Below are positions 1 to 7,658 of a stretch of DNA of 64,000 nucleotides, piece by piece (position 1 is the first letter of the stretch; each line of letters begins with the position of its first letter). The position numbers and the translations under genes are program-made. The notes under the pieces are model-generated. The model ran no database searches and was not told the DNA's origin. It worked only from the letters and a program-made list of their open reading frames with translations. The stretch spans positions 249,527 to 313,526 of the forward strand of contig NZ_LFKO01000001.1 of NCBI RefSeq assembly GCF_001265075.1, written 5' to 3'. Origin of the DNA: Salinicoccus sp. YB14-2 (GTDB lineage: Bacteria; Bacillota; Bacilli; Staphylococcales; Salinicoccaceae).

Positions 1-148
1 TCCCTGCATTCTCATCTATATGTTTGAATGCGATAACTTTATCGTTATTTTCTTTGAAATGTTCAGCAAGACGGCTGATATCATTTACCAGCCTATCCCT
101 GCCCTCTAAAAATCCTTTTTGTACATCAATGGCGAATAATGCTTTCAT
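1..148 (-). CDS. Cysteine hydrolase, isochorismatase-like family (N-terminal part only)
   Basis: Only the first 49 residues are present; the gene runs off the left edge of the window. The N-terminus MKALFAIDVQKGF has the Asp (D8) that opens the catalytic triad in isochorismatase/nicotinamidase-type hydrolases. The ATG is preceded by AAGGGGAG about eight bases upstream. It starts 15 bp after the upstream alpha/beta hydrolase gene, so the two probably share a transcript. The substrate cannot be inferred, because the catalytic Lys and Cys lie outside the window. Confidence 0.7.
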   Translation of the reverse strand, partial: MKALFAIDVQKGFLEGRDRLVNDISRLAEHFKENNDKVIAFKHIDENAG

Positions 149-163
149 AATCAAACTCCCCTT

Positions 164-994
164 TTAAACTGTTCCTGCGATAAATATCTTAAATTTCTCT
201 TCTTCTTCAATATCTGGGCTGTGATTGCTATTTTCGAAAGTCTCCAAAGTACCATTCGGCATCAATTCAGCCGCTTCTTCGCTGAATACATGCGGACACT
301 GGGCATCATGCCTGCCACAGTATATAAATGCTCTGACTGGCGAAGTTTTTAATTGCTTCCTGACATCATAATCGCATAGTTCTGATGTGAAATAATCTAT
401 TTTATGTACCAGTGTGCGCCCGCTCATCTTCCGGTCGAGCATCTCATAGTACACTTCTTCTCTGTAGAGCGACATCATTGTCCACTCTTTCGCCAGTTCA
501 ATTCTTTGTTCACGGTTTGTACCCGGATGCCTCATCTCTTCAAATATTTCAATCATCCTATTATTTTTTGGGTGATCTTTACAATAAATACTGGCCGGAT
601 GATACATATATTCTCCTGACGCACAGAGTCCTCCAGCAATAATTTTGGTTAAACGTTCCGGAAACATCACGGAGTATTTTAATGCAAGAAAACCACCGGT
701 CGAATGACCGGCAAAGGCCCACTTTTCAATATTCAATGACTGCCGAACCGCTTCTAGATCATGGATGGCATCGTCCATACTGTAGGAGTACTCGTCAGTT
801 TGATCATCCGTTTTTCCTGCACCTCTTAAATTAATAATAAAAACCGTGTAATTCTCGCTCAGATTTTGGGACATGATATCTCCGTTTTCATTGAATTCGC
901 TGTACAGATGAGTAAAAGCCAACGGCTCCCCTTCTCCACGGATGAATATCTCAAATTGTCCTCTGTCTGTTTGAATCAATTTTTGTATGAACAT
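164..994 (-). CDS. Alpha/beta hydrolase
   Basis: A 276-residue cytoplasmic hydrolase with no signal peptide or membrane segment. The nucleophile elbow GHSTGG places the catalytic serine near residue 98. A GRHD segment and a SNHSP segment near the C-terminus are the likely Asp and His of the triad. An HxxSEF-like stretch near residue 30 may form the oxyanion hole. The family includes proline iminopeptidases, esterases and haloperoxidase-like enzymes; the sequence alone does not decide between them. The start has AAGGGG eight bases upstream. It probably forms an operon with the cysteine hydrolase downstream. Confidence 0.8.
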   Translation of the reverse strand: MFIQKLIQTDRGQFEIFIRGEGEPLAFTHLYSEFNENGDIMSQNLSENYTVFIINLRGAGKTDDQTDEYSYSMDDAIHDLEAVRQSLNIEKWAFAGHSTGGFLALKYSVMFPERLTKIIAGGLCASGEYMYHPASIYCKDHPKNNRMIEIFEEMRHPGTNREQRIELAKEWTMMSLYREEVYYEMLDRKMSGRTLVHKIDYFTSELCDYDVRKQLKTSPVRAFIYCGRHDAQCPHVFSEEAAELMPNGTLETFENSNHSPDIEEEEKFKIFIAGTV

Positions 995-1113
995 GCTGCA
1001 TCCCCTTTATGTGTCTGTTCAAAATTATTTTACACTTTTAAAAATCATTTTTTTAACCATTATAATAGTTGAAAAAGAAGCAAGTTTATATAATTTAACC
1101 GCTTTCCTCAAAT

Positions 1114-1139
1114 AAACACCGGAAGGCTCTCCGGTGTTT
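1114..1139 (-). terminator. Rho-independent terminator of the AbgT gene
   Basis: A perfect 10-bp stem (AAACACCGGA / TCCGGTGTTT) with a 6-base loop lies just after the AbgT stop codon. It is followed on the minus strand by TTTATTT. Confidence 0.8.
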
Positions 1140-1150
1140 TAGCATATCAA

Positions 1151-2674
1151 CTATTGTCCACCCTCAAGATAAGTTCCGACCCCCGGACCATATGGCAGGC
1201 CTGCGAAGTAGAATATCGCCAGCAGCACGATCCACGTAATCAGAAACGCGATGGAATATGGCAGCATCAATGAAATATACGTACCGATGCTGGCATTTTT
1301 ATCATAGCGTCTCATGAACGCAAGAACGATAACCATGTAAGGGAAAAGCGGAGTGATGATATTGACTGATGAATCCCCGATACGATAGGCAACCTGTGTA
1401 AATCCAGGATGATACCCGAGCTGCATGAACATCGGGATAAAGATAGGCGCCTCAATGGCCCACTTGGCAGAGCCTGAAGTGATCAGGAAGTTCAGCATCG
1501 ATGTGAGTATTACGTAACCGACGACGAGACCAAACCCTGTAAATTCAATGTCCTGAAGGAACTCTGCCCCGTTTACAGCAATCCATGTGCCCAGATTGGA
1601 CCATGTGAAGTATGCGATGAACTGAGCAATCGCAAATACAAGTACAATATATCCTGCCAGATCTTTGATGGACTCTGTCATGTATTCCGTAACATCTTTA
1701 CCTGACTTTATCTTTCCGGTAACAATACCGAAAGTAACACCGATGATGATGAAGAAAAAGAGTATAAGCGGTACAATACCGTCAAGGAATGGTGATGGCA
1801 CAATGGTGCCGCCCTCGCCCCGCAGCGGACTGTCCGGCATCATGATGACTCCGATAATGATCATCCAGTATAAGAGACCCGCCCCTGCTGCAGCGAAGAA
1901 TGCTTTTTTCGCGTTCGGCAGTTCATCTTCGTCCTCTTCTTCAACTTCATCCCCTTTGTACTTACCGAGTCTCGGTTCAACAAGTTTTGAAGTAAGCAGT
2001 CCGCCGACAAAGGTCAGCACGAACACTGATACAATATTAAAATACCAGTTGTCCACCGGGGTGACGACCATCGTCTCGTCAATGATGGCAGCCGCTTCTG
2101 TCGATATACCTGCCAGGAGTGCATCTGTACCCGCGACGAACAAGTTTGCAGTAAATCCTGCACCGGCACCGGCATAACCCGCAGCGAGCCCCGCAAGCGG
2201 ATGTCTTCCAACTTTATAAAACACCAATGCACCAAGCGGTGGAATAATCACCATCGCTGCGTCTGAAGCAATGTTCCCCATAATCCCGACAAATACCAAT
2301 GTATAAGTCAACAGTGCCGGCGGCGATTTCAGTATCGTTTTACGGATTGCATAATCCAAGAGACCCACTTTCTCTGCAAGACCGATACCGAGCATCATCG
2401 CAAGAACCAACCCAAGCGGCGCGAATCCTGTAAAGTTTTCAAGCATGGAAGTGAGAATAAACTGCAATCCGGCTCCGGACAACAAATTTTGTATTGGAAG
2501 CTCCTCACCTGTACCTGGATGGATGACAGACGCCCCTGCCAAACTGAATATGTACGACAGAAGAATCATGAAAACCGCAAGGAGAACGAACAATACGAAC
2601 GGGTCCGGCAGTTTATTACCGATACGTTCAATGACGTCGAGTGCTTTTGCAAAGAAACCTTTCTTTTTTGTCAT
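1151..2674 (-). CDS. abgT: AbgT family transporter (p-aminobenzoyl-glutamate type)
   Basis: A 507-residue polytopic membrane protein. The segment after the first helices (FLNFT-type region, then VGRHPLAGLAAGYAGAGAGF) and the C-terminal block ending in a GLPYGPG-containing tail match AbgT/YdaH/MtrF carriers. Family members import p-aminobenzoyl-glutamate or export sulfonamides, using the ion gradient. An acidic loop EVEEEDEDE near residue 245 is probably cytoplasmic. It stands alone with its own terminator. The RBS AGAGAGG precedes the ATG. The direction of transport cannot be told from sequence. Confidence 0.88.
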   Translation of the reverse strand: MTKKKGFFAKALDVIERIGNKLPDPFVLFVLLAVFMILLSYIFSLAGASVIHPGTGEELPIQNLLSGAGLQFILTSMLENFTGFAPLGLVLAMMLGIGLAEKVGLLDYAIRKTILKSPPALLTYTLVFVGIMGNIASDAAMVIIPPLGALVFYKVGRHPLAGLAAGYAGAGAGFTANLFVAGTDALLAGISTEAAAIIDETMVVTPVDNWYFNIVSVFVLTFVGGLLTSKLVEPRLGKYKGDEVEEEDEDELPNAKKAFFAAAGAGLLYWMIIIGVIMMPDSPLRGEGGTIVPSPFLDGIVPLILFFFIIIGVTFGIVTGKIKSGKDVTEYMTESIKDLAGYIVLVFAIAQFIAYFTWSNLGTWIAVNGAEFLQDIEFTGFGLVVGYVILTSMLNFLITSGSAKWAIEAPIFIPMFMQLGYHPGFTQVAYRIGDSSVNIITPLFPYMVIVLAFMRRYDKNASIGTYISLMLPYSIAFLITWIVLLAIFYFAGLPYGPGVGTYLEGGQ

Positions 2675-2834
2675 AATACACCTCTCTTTTGAAAGTGATA
2701 TAAACCTTCGTACCTCACCCAGCTTACTGTAACTTCCCCACGTCTTTAATAAAGCATGTCAAGATAATTAAACCATTTTCTGATAATTCCGTCAATATTG
2801 AGTTGTCATATAAAACAAACATAAATTCTATTAT

Positions 2835-2853
2835 AATTGTCATTATGACAATT
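2835..2853. promoter_or_regulatory. Perfect inverted repeat, candidate operator of the XRE operon
   Basis: AATTGTCAT-T-ATGACAATT is a perfect 9-1-9 palindrome about 57 bp upstream of the first gene of the small XRE operon. The same half-site TTGTCA recurs as a direct repeat at 2803-2808 and 2858-2863. The last copy has a TACACT hexamer 17 bp further on, so it may double as a -35 element. A dimeric HTH repressor encoded in this operon is the obvious candidate binder. Confidence 0.5.
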
Positions 2854-2909
2854 AAATTTGTCATAAAGTAAACTTTTTGTTACACTTTAGTTGAACGGAG
2901 GGGTTGAAA

Positions 2910-3080
2910 ATGAAATTTGGAAATTATCATATAGACTATACATTTTTAATCATGGCCATAGCGCTGCTCGTTATCCCTTTATTTGCAGATGAACCGATGC
3001 TCTGGGTTGGAGCCATAGTGGCTGTCATTCTTGGAACTAAGAAAATTAAACCTGAAGAGGATGATTATTATGAAAACTAG
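2910..3080 (+). CDS. Small membrane protein, first gene of XRE/DUF3169 operon
   Basis: A 56-residue protein with an ATG preceded by CGGAGGGG. It has two hydrophobic stretches (about residues 11-26 and 32-43) and an acidic tail, so it is probably a two-span inner membrane protein. Its 3' end overlaps the start of the XRE regulator by 11 bp, which suggests translational coupling. I do not recognise the family. Small membrane genes next to XRE regulators and DUF3169 proteins are common in Firmicutes, but their job is unknown. Confidence 0.6.
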   Translation: MKFGNYHIDYTFLIMAIALLVIPLFADEPMLWVGAIVAVILGTKKIKPEEDDYYEN

Positions 3081-3273
3081 ATTACGTGAACTTCGCGCAA
3101 GAGACCGGCTCAATCAGACAGAACTCGCCAAACTTGCGAAAGTTTCCAGGCAGACAATCAGTCTGATTGAACGGGAGGATTATATCCCATCACTGCTGAT
3201 TGCCAAACGTCTGGCGAAAATTTTTAATGAACCGATAGAAGAGATCTTTATTTTCGAAGAGGAGGAATTATAA
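3070..3273 (+). CDS. XRE family transcriptional regulator, single HTH domain
   Basis: A 67-residue protein that is almost entirely one Cro/CI-type helix-turn-helix (RLNQTELAKLAKVSRQTISLIE), followed by a short acidic tail. An in-frame upstream start exists at 3031, but the ATG at 3070 has GAAGAGG at good spacing and gives the usual family N-terminus (KTRLRELR). It follows a small membrane gene and precedes a DUF3169 membrane protein by one base. This layout fits a self-regulated operon controlled through the inverted repeat at 2835-2853. Confidence 0.85.
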   Translation: MKTRLRELRARDRLNQTELAKLAKVSRQTISLIEREDYIPSLLIAKRLAKIFNEPIEEIFIFEEEEL

Positions 3274-3274
3274 G

Positions 3275-3964
3275 ATGAAACGTACATTGAGAATGCTGAT
3301 GTATTTATTTTTCGGGGCGATTGCGGGGCTGACATTCAGCATTATCGCTACAAGCACCAATGATATGAACATGGACAATATCTATTACTGGATCGGGCTG
3401 GTGACGTTGACCGTTTCAATCGTTCTGGCAATCGTCAGCATATATCTATACAGACAGCTCAAGACAGTGGCAAGTGACTATACGAAATATATGGACATGG
3501 ACGCCTACGACATCTACCGCTACAACAAGTACAATGATTTACAGGTCGTCAATACGACGGCCATGATGCTGTCTATTATTGCCCTTTCCATATTTATGAT
3601 CATCGAATTCCATTTTGCATGGATACTGATCTCGGCTGTCACATATATTGTCGTTCTCTATCTGACAGTCGTTCAGACAGGTATGGTCAGCATTTTATAT
3701 CCAGACAGAGACCTGCCCAAGCTGGGCGATGAAAAGTATGCTGAAAAACTGATGGCAGCAAGTGACGAAGGTGAACGCCACATCATGCTGAACGGCTTAT
3801 ATAAAACCCACGGTTTCACTCAGACCGGATTATTTCTCGGGATTGTGATTTTGATTTTCTACTCCATCATTACCGGAGAATCGCAAATATTCTCGATAAT
3901 ATTGATTGCGGTCATTCTGATTATTTCCCAGCTGAAATATTCAATGGAAATTCGGGAGAAATAA
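3275..3964 (+). CDS. DUF3169-like membrane protein
   Basis: A 229-residue protein with about six membrane spans (two near residues 5-60, two near 95-140, two near 185-222). The cytoplasmic segment after span 4 contains a YPDRDLPKLGDEKYAEKL motif typical of DUF3169 proteins, which usually sit beside an XRE regulator, as here. The start has GGAGGAA. The family has no established biochemical role. I assign it by motif and context only. Confidence 0.72.
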   Translation: MKRTLRMLMYLFFGAIAGLTFSIIATSTNDMNMDNIYYWIGLVTLTVSIVLAIVSIYLYRQLKTVASDYTKYMDMDAYDIYRYNKYNDLQVVNTTAMMLSIIALSIFMIIEFHFAWILISAVTYIVVLYLTVVQTGMVSILYPDRDLPKLGDEKYAEKLMAASDEGERHIMLNGLYKTHGFTQTGLFLGIVILIFYSIITGESQIFSIILIAVILIISQLKYSMEIREK

Positions 3965-3972
3965 TATAAAGA

Positions 3973-4112
3973 CTGCTCATTTGAGGCAATTTTTTGACTC
4001 AGGTGAGCAGTTTTTGTTGTGAGCTGCTCACTTGAAGCAATTTTGCGACTCAGGTGAGCAGTTTTTGCCGCGGGCTGCTCACTTGAGGCATTTTTGCGAG
4101 TCAAGTGAGCAG
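3973..4112. repeat. Palindromic tandem repeat, family A: 3 units of 51 bp
   Basis: Units begin at 3973, 4024 and 4075, exactly 51 bp apart. Each has a left arm CTGCTCA(C/T)TTGA and, 26 bp later, the right arm TCA(G/A)GTGAGCAG, its reverse complement, giving a 12-bp stem. The loop is AT-rich (GGCAATTTTT-like). The array lies between the ends of two convergent genes. Because 51 is divisible by 3, it creates a spurious repetitive reading frame on the minus strand. Confidence 0.9.
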
Positions 4113-4117
4113 GCTGT

Positions 4118-4204
4118 CGTTTAGATCGGATGATTTTTCATGCTAACTAAACGGAATGTGATTGGAAACGTTTAGACGCACCAGTTTTTCACTCTAACTA
4201 AACA
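4118..4204. repeat. Palindromic tandem repeat, family C: 2 units, again 51-bp period
   Basis: CGTTTAG occurs at 4118 and 4169 (51 bp apart), each followed 29 bp later by CTAAAC(G/A) at 4147 and 4198. The arms are unrelated in sequence to the array just upstream, but period and layout (word, spacer of about 20 bp, reverse-complement word) are the same. The second unit is slightly degenerate. Confidence 0.75.
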
Positions 4205-4221
4205 GCCCACAGCCACAAAAA

Positions 4222-4264
4222 AACAGGAGCCCTCATCTCCCTCTAAGGGACGCCGACTCCTGTT
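4222..4264 (-). terminator. Terminator of the quinone-oxidoreductase-like gene
   Basis: Outer stem AACAGGAG/CTCCTGTT encloses an inner TCCCT/AGGGA hairpin and is followed by seven T on the minus strand. Confidence 0.75.
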
Positions 4265-4275
4265 CCAAATCAATT

Positions 4276-5265
4276 CTATATCGTAAAGACGATTTTACCC
4301 ATCATGCCCGCTTTGTCGAGTCTTTCGAATGCTGCTTCGAACTCGTCCAGCGGATAGCTCTTATGCATAACAGGCTTGATATTGTGTTGCTCGATGAATT
4401 CAAGCATTTCTTCCAGCTCTTCTGTGCTCGCCATCGTTGATCCGAGCAAATTGTACTGGCCGTAGAAGAATTTGCGGAGGTTGAAGTCCACCGTGTCGCC
4501 TGCAGACGCGCCGAATGCAACCAAAGTACCGCCGCGCTTCAGCTGGTCGACGGACTTGTTGAACGTGACCGCACCGACGCTCTCGATGACGACGTCGACT
4601 TTCTCGCCGTCCAATGCCTCGTCCCAATCCGTCTCACTGTCAATCGCTTTATCTGCACCGAGGTCAAGCGCCGCCTGGCGTTTTTCTTCCGAGCGTGAAG
4701 TCACAAATACTTCAGCGCCCGCAGCTTTTGCGAACTGAAGCAGGAATGTGCCGGCGCCGCCGGTCGCACCCGGTATTAAAACCTTCATACCCTTCTCCAC
4801 TTTCGCTCTTGTAAATAAAGCCCTGTACGCCGTCATTGCAGACAATGCCAGTACGCCCGCTTCTTCCCAGTTCAAATGCTCTGGTTTGGGCTCAACATTA
4901 TCTCCCGGCAGTATGATGTATTCGGAAAAAGTACCGTTGAACGGGAACCCGACAATCTCAAAACCTTCCGGCGGTGCCGCGTCATTTTCCTTCCATCCCA
5001 ATGAAGGGTTGATGATGACTTCATCGCCCACTTTAACATTGCTGACCTCGCTGCCGACTTCCTCGACAATGCCTGCACCGTCTGAACCGAGCACGAGTGC
5101 CGGATCATTTTCGTCGTGGCGTCCCGGTATGAACAAGTCCCTGTGGTTCAGACCGGCCGCCTTCAACTTCACTTTTACATCCGTATCTTTTAATTCGTCA
5201 ATTTCAATCTCTCCATACTTCACGCCTTTTAAACTCTGTTCACCTTGATGATATACTGCTTTCAT
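4276..5265 (-). CDS. Zinc-independent MDR-family NAD(P)H oxidoreductase (quinone oxidoreductase-like)
   Basis: 329 residues: a GroES-like N-terminal domain (NHRDLF, GSDGAGIVEEVG) and a Rossmann domain with the nucleotide-binding motif GATGGAG near residue 158. The Cys cluster of structural zinc in classical alcohol dehydrogenases is absent, which points to the quinone oxidoreductase/crotonase-like branch. A TTG start eight codons upstream is possible, but AGGAGG lies inside that extension and places the ATG at 5265 as the start. It lies 24 bp downstream of a small unknown gene and is probably cotranscribed with it. The substrate is unknown. Confidence 0.82.
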   Translation of the reverse strand: MKAVYHQGEQSLKGVKYGEIEIDELKDTDVKVKLKAAGLNHRDLFIPGRHDENDPALVLGSDGAGIVEEVGSEVSNVKVGDEVIINPSLGWKENDAAPPEGFEIVGFPFNGTFSEYIILPGDNVEPKPEHLNWEEAGVLALSAMTAYRALFTRAKVEKGMKVLIPGATGGAGTFLLQFAKAAGAEVFVTSRSEEKRQAALDLGADKAIDSETDWDEALDGEKVDVVIESVGAVTFNKSVDQLKRGGTLVAFGASAGDTVDFNLRKFFYGQYNLLGSTMASTEELEEMLEFIEQHNIKPVMHKSYPLDEFEAAFERLDKAGMMGKIVFTI

Positions 5266-5289
5266 GAAATAAATCCTCCTTGAAATCAA

Positions 5290-5697
5290 TTATTTTACCG
5301 GCTGTACTTTATAACCTTCATCTTCTTCAATCATCTGCCAGTTCGATGACAATGCATTACCAAGGTCCAAAGCCTGATCTCCATCCAGTTTCAATCCGGA
5401 TAATTTAAATTCATCCACCTGGTAATCTTCCTCCGCAATTTTGCCGAACTTCAATTTAATCAGGTTTTTGAGTCCATTGAAAGTCAGAAACTTCACCTTG
5501 TAGCCATCTTCAAGCAACGTCTTCAGGCCGACGGCTTCATCCATATCAATCAGCAGACTGAAGTCCAGATTTTCTTTCACCTTTTTAAATTCCTCAATAT
5601 CTTTCTCCTGCACCTTCGACAAAATCTGATCATTACTGTAGCCGTAACTTCTCAAATTTTCTATCGCATATGCATCCATTAACGTAATTGAATTCAT
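5290..5697 (-). CDS. Conserved hypothetical protein, 135 aa
   Basis: A soluble, mildly acidic protein with no signal peptide. The N-terminal half is helical (an AIENLRSYGYSNDQILSKVQEKD segment reads like a small helical hairpin). The C-terminal part has beta-like segments ending in GYKVQPVK. The ATG at 5697 has AGGGAGG upstream and is preferred over a start seven codons earlier. I do not recognise the family. It is read just before the oxidoreductase. Confidence 0.6.
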   Translation of the reverse strand: MNSITLMDAYAIENLRSYGYSNDQILSKVQEKDIEEFKKVKENLDFSLLIDMDEAVGLKTLLEDGYKVKFLTFNGLKNLIKLKFGKIAEEDYQVDEFKLSGLKLDGDQALDLGNALSSNWQMIEEDEGYKVQPVK

Positions 5698-5739
5698 CTT
5701 GTTCCTCCCTAATGCCATATTGATTCCATTATAACTGAT

Positions 5740-6321
5740 TCAGGCTTTTATTCCTCGATAGAAAACCTGCCAGACATTTTCGCTGCTTATTTTGGCATCC
5801 TCAAAACTGTACAGCCCTTTCATCGTATCAATACCGTCTATCATAATAAAGTACGTATCATAAATCTGACGGCTGGAAAGTGAGGCATCGATCTCTCCTT
5901 CTGCTTTTCCTTCTTCCACCACTGAATAAAACATCTCATACAGTGCCGACTCTGTTTCCCTGTAGCGGTCGAGGGTATAAGCTTCAATATCCACCGGCGG
6001 ATATTTGATGAACCGGTAATAAAATTCATTGTCCATCTCCTTCTTTTCATCAGCCGGGAGATGATCCTTGAAAAGTGCAGACATCCTTTCAACGGCGGAC
6101 TGGTTTTTATTGCTTAAAATTTCTTTGACAGACGATAGATACATTTCAAACTCAAGCTGAAGCACGTCTTTGAATATGTCCGCCTTGCTGCTGTAATGGG
6201 AGTACAGCGATGGTTTTCTGATGCCGACTTCTCCCGCTATCATCGACAACGTCGTTCCCTCATAGCCGTTCGATGCGAAATGCTCTTTACTTACAGATAA
6301 AATCTTTTCTTTTGTACTCAA
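5740..6321 (-). CDS. TetR family transcriptional regulator
   Basis: 193 residues. The N-terminal HTH (TLSMIAGEVGIRKPSLYSHYSSK, about residues 22-45) is a typical TetR DNA-binding domain. The rest is the helical ligand domain. It starts with TTG, preceded by AAGGAGAG that overlaps the stop codon of the upstream MFS gene, so the two are translationally linked. It probably represses the MFS-TetR operon by binding the palindrome at 7571-7590 and is released by a substrate of the pump. Confidence 0.88.
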   Translation of the reverse strand: MSTKEKILSVSKEHFASNGYEGTTLSMIAGEVGIRKPSLYSHYSSKADIFKDVLQLEFEMYLSSVKEILSNKNQSAVERMSALFKDHLPADEKKEMDNEFYYRFIKYPPVDIEAYTLDRYRETESALYEMFYSVVEEGKAEGEIDASLSSRQIYDTYFIMIDGIDTMKGLYSFEDAKISSENVWQVFYRGIKA

Positions 6322-6333
6322 TGTATTCTCTCC

Positions 6334-7548
6334 TTACGTCTCAAGTTTTTGGAATTCTTTTGCTTTAAAGATGATTGCAACGGTGATGATGAGCCCCGTG
6401 ATACCGAAACCGAGCAGCACGAGCTGTATCGAGATGCCGACGGATGTCATGATGCCGACGATCGCATAGGCAATTGGATCGAAACCGTTCATCGCGAGGA
6501 ATATCAGGCTCATCACCCGGCCCATCATTCTGTTTTCGGTAATTTCCTGTGTCGCTGTGAAAAACGGGATGAAGACGAATGCCATCGCAAATCCGATCAG
6601 GAAGAGCAGCACCGGCAGGATCGTCAGACTTTCGACAAAGCTGAAAACAATGTAGATAAGCACTGTAATCAACAGGCCGTAAATCGCCGTCCGCCCTTTA
6701 CGCTTAATGTAATAGCTGCCAAGGACGACCGTCCCGATCAGCATACCGAGGCTGAGACTCATTTCCATAATACTTAAGTTGATCGGCGTGCCGCCGTATA
6801 GATCCGTTAAAAATGGTACAGCAATATGCAGTGTTCCGAACACAAAAAAGTTCAATGTCACGAGCACGATGATACCGATGATCAGGAAGTTGGATTTTCT
6901 GACGTAGTTGAAGCCTTCGGCAAAGTTTTGAAGCGGTGTCTGCTTGACCGTGTTTTCCACCGCTCCTTCTTTAATGAGCGGTGGAAATACGAATACTGCC
7001 GACAGTGTCACCAATATGCATCCGACAAGAAAACTCATTGTAACCGAGCCGAATTCCATGATCAGCCCGGCAAGCATGGGACCGAAAAGGAAGGCAATCT
7101 GATCCACCCCTTGGAAATATGCGTTCGCTTTCTGCAGCTGCTGGCGTTCTACAATTTTCGGGATGAGTGACGTACTCGCCGGTCCGAAAAAGGCGTCGAG
7201 CATACCGAATAGTCCGGCAAGTACCAGGAACCATCCGAGCATCATGATGTCGGTGAAGATGAATATTGTAATCAGTGCAAGAAGCAGTGCCTGCATGACA
7301 TTGGTTCCGAACATGATGGTCGATTTCTTATAATTATCCGCGAGCACCCCGCCGTAAATCATCATCAAAAGTCTTGGCACGGTAACCACAATCAGTACCA
7401 GGCCGAGCATCCCCGGCATGTCGAGTGTCCTGATGATATACCATGAAGTCGTCGTTAAGAACATGCTGAATCCTGTCACCGCAAAGATACCGGCTAAAAG
7501 CAACAGCATGAATGTTCTGTTTTTAAATATGGATGTTTTTTCTGTCAT
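6334..7548 (-). CDS. MFS transporter, drug-efflux type
   Basis: A 404-residue membrane protein with 12 predicted spans. The N-terminal half has the MFS loop 2-3 region (GGVLADNYKKSTIM), which fits DHA-type exporters of the macrolide/MefA-like group. It is followed 12 bp later by a TetR gene and preceded by a 20-bp TetR-type operator, an arrangement typical of inducible multidrug pumps. The RBS is AGAGGA. The substrate is unknown. Confidence 0.82.
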   Translation of the reverse strand: MTEKTSIFKNRTFMLLLLAGIFAVTGFSMFLTTTSWYIIRTLDMPGMLGLVLIVVTVPRLLMMIYGGVLADNYKKSTIMFGTNVMQALLLALITIFIFTDIMMLGWFLVLAGLFGMLDAFFGPASTSLIPKIVERQQLQKANAYFQGVDQIAFLFGPMLAGLIMEFGSVTMSFLVGCILVTLSAVFVFPPLIKEGAVENTVKQTPLQNFAEGFNYVRKSNFLIIGIIVLVTLNFFVFGTLHIAVPFLTDLYGGTPINLSIMEMSLSLGMLIGTVVLGSYYIKRKGRTAIYGLLITVLIYIVFSFVESLTILPVLLFLIGFAMAFVFIPFFTATQEITENRMMGRVMSLIFLAMNGFDPIAYAIVGIMTSVGISIQLVLLGFGITGLIITVAIIFKAKEFQKLET

Positions 7549-7570
7549 AAATTTTTCCTCTTTCCAATTG

Positions 7571-7590
7571 ACTACCTAACGATAGGTAGT
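7571..7590. promoter_or_regulatory. TetR-type operator upstream of the MFS-TetR operon
   Basis: ACTACCTAACGATAGGTAGT has 8-bp arms (ACTACCTA/TAGGTAGT) around a 4-base centre. It lies about 22 bp upstream of the MFS start, where a bound repressor would block transcription. The size and symmetry are those of TetR-family operators. Confidence 0.75.
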
Positions 7591-7619
7591 ATAACATAGG
7601 TCTTTATTCCAGGCAATAA

Positions 7620-7647
7620 AAAATCCTTCCGGTAAAGGAAGGATTTT
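7620..7647 (-). terminator. Terminator after the NorB-like pseudogene
   Basis: An 11-bp perfect stem AAAATCCTTCC/GGAAGGATTTT with a 6-base loop, followed by T-rich sequence on the minus strand. Confidence 0.8.
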
Positions 7648-7658
7648 AATCTATATGG

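Noticed and set aside
3859-4104. Minus-strand frame with KIASSEQ-type repeats
   Set aside because: It is produced by the 51-bp palindromic array and runs into the end of the DUF3169-like gene; no RBS.
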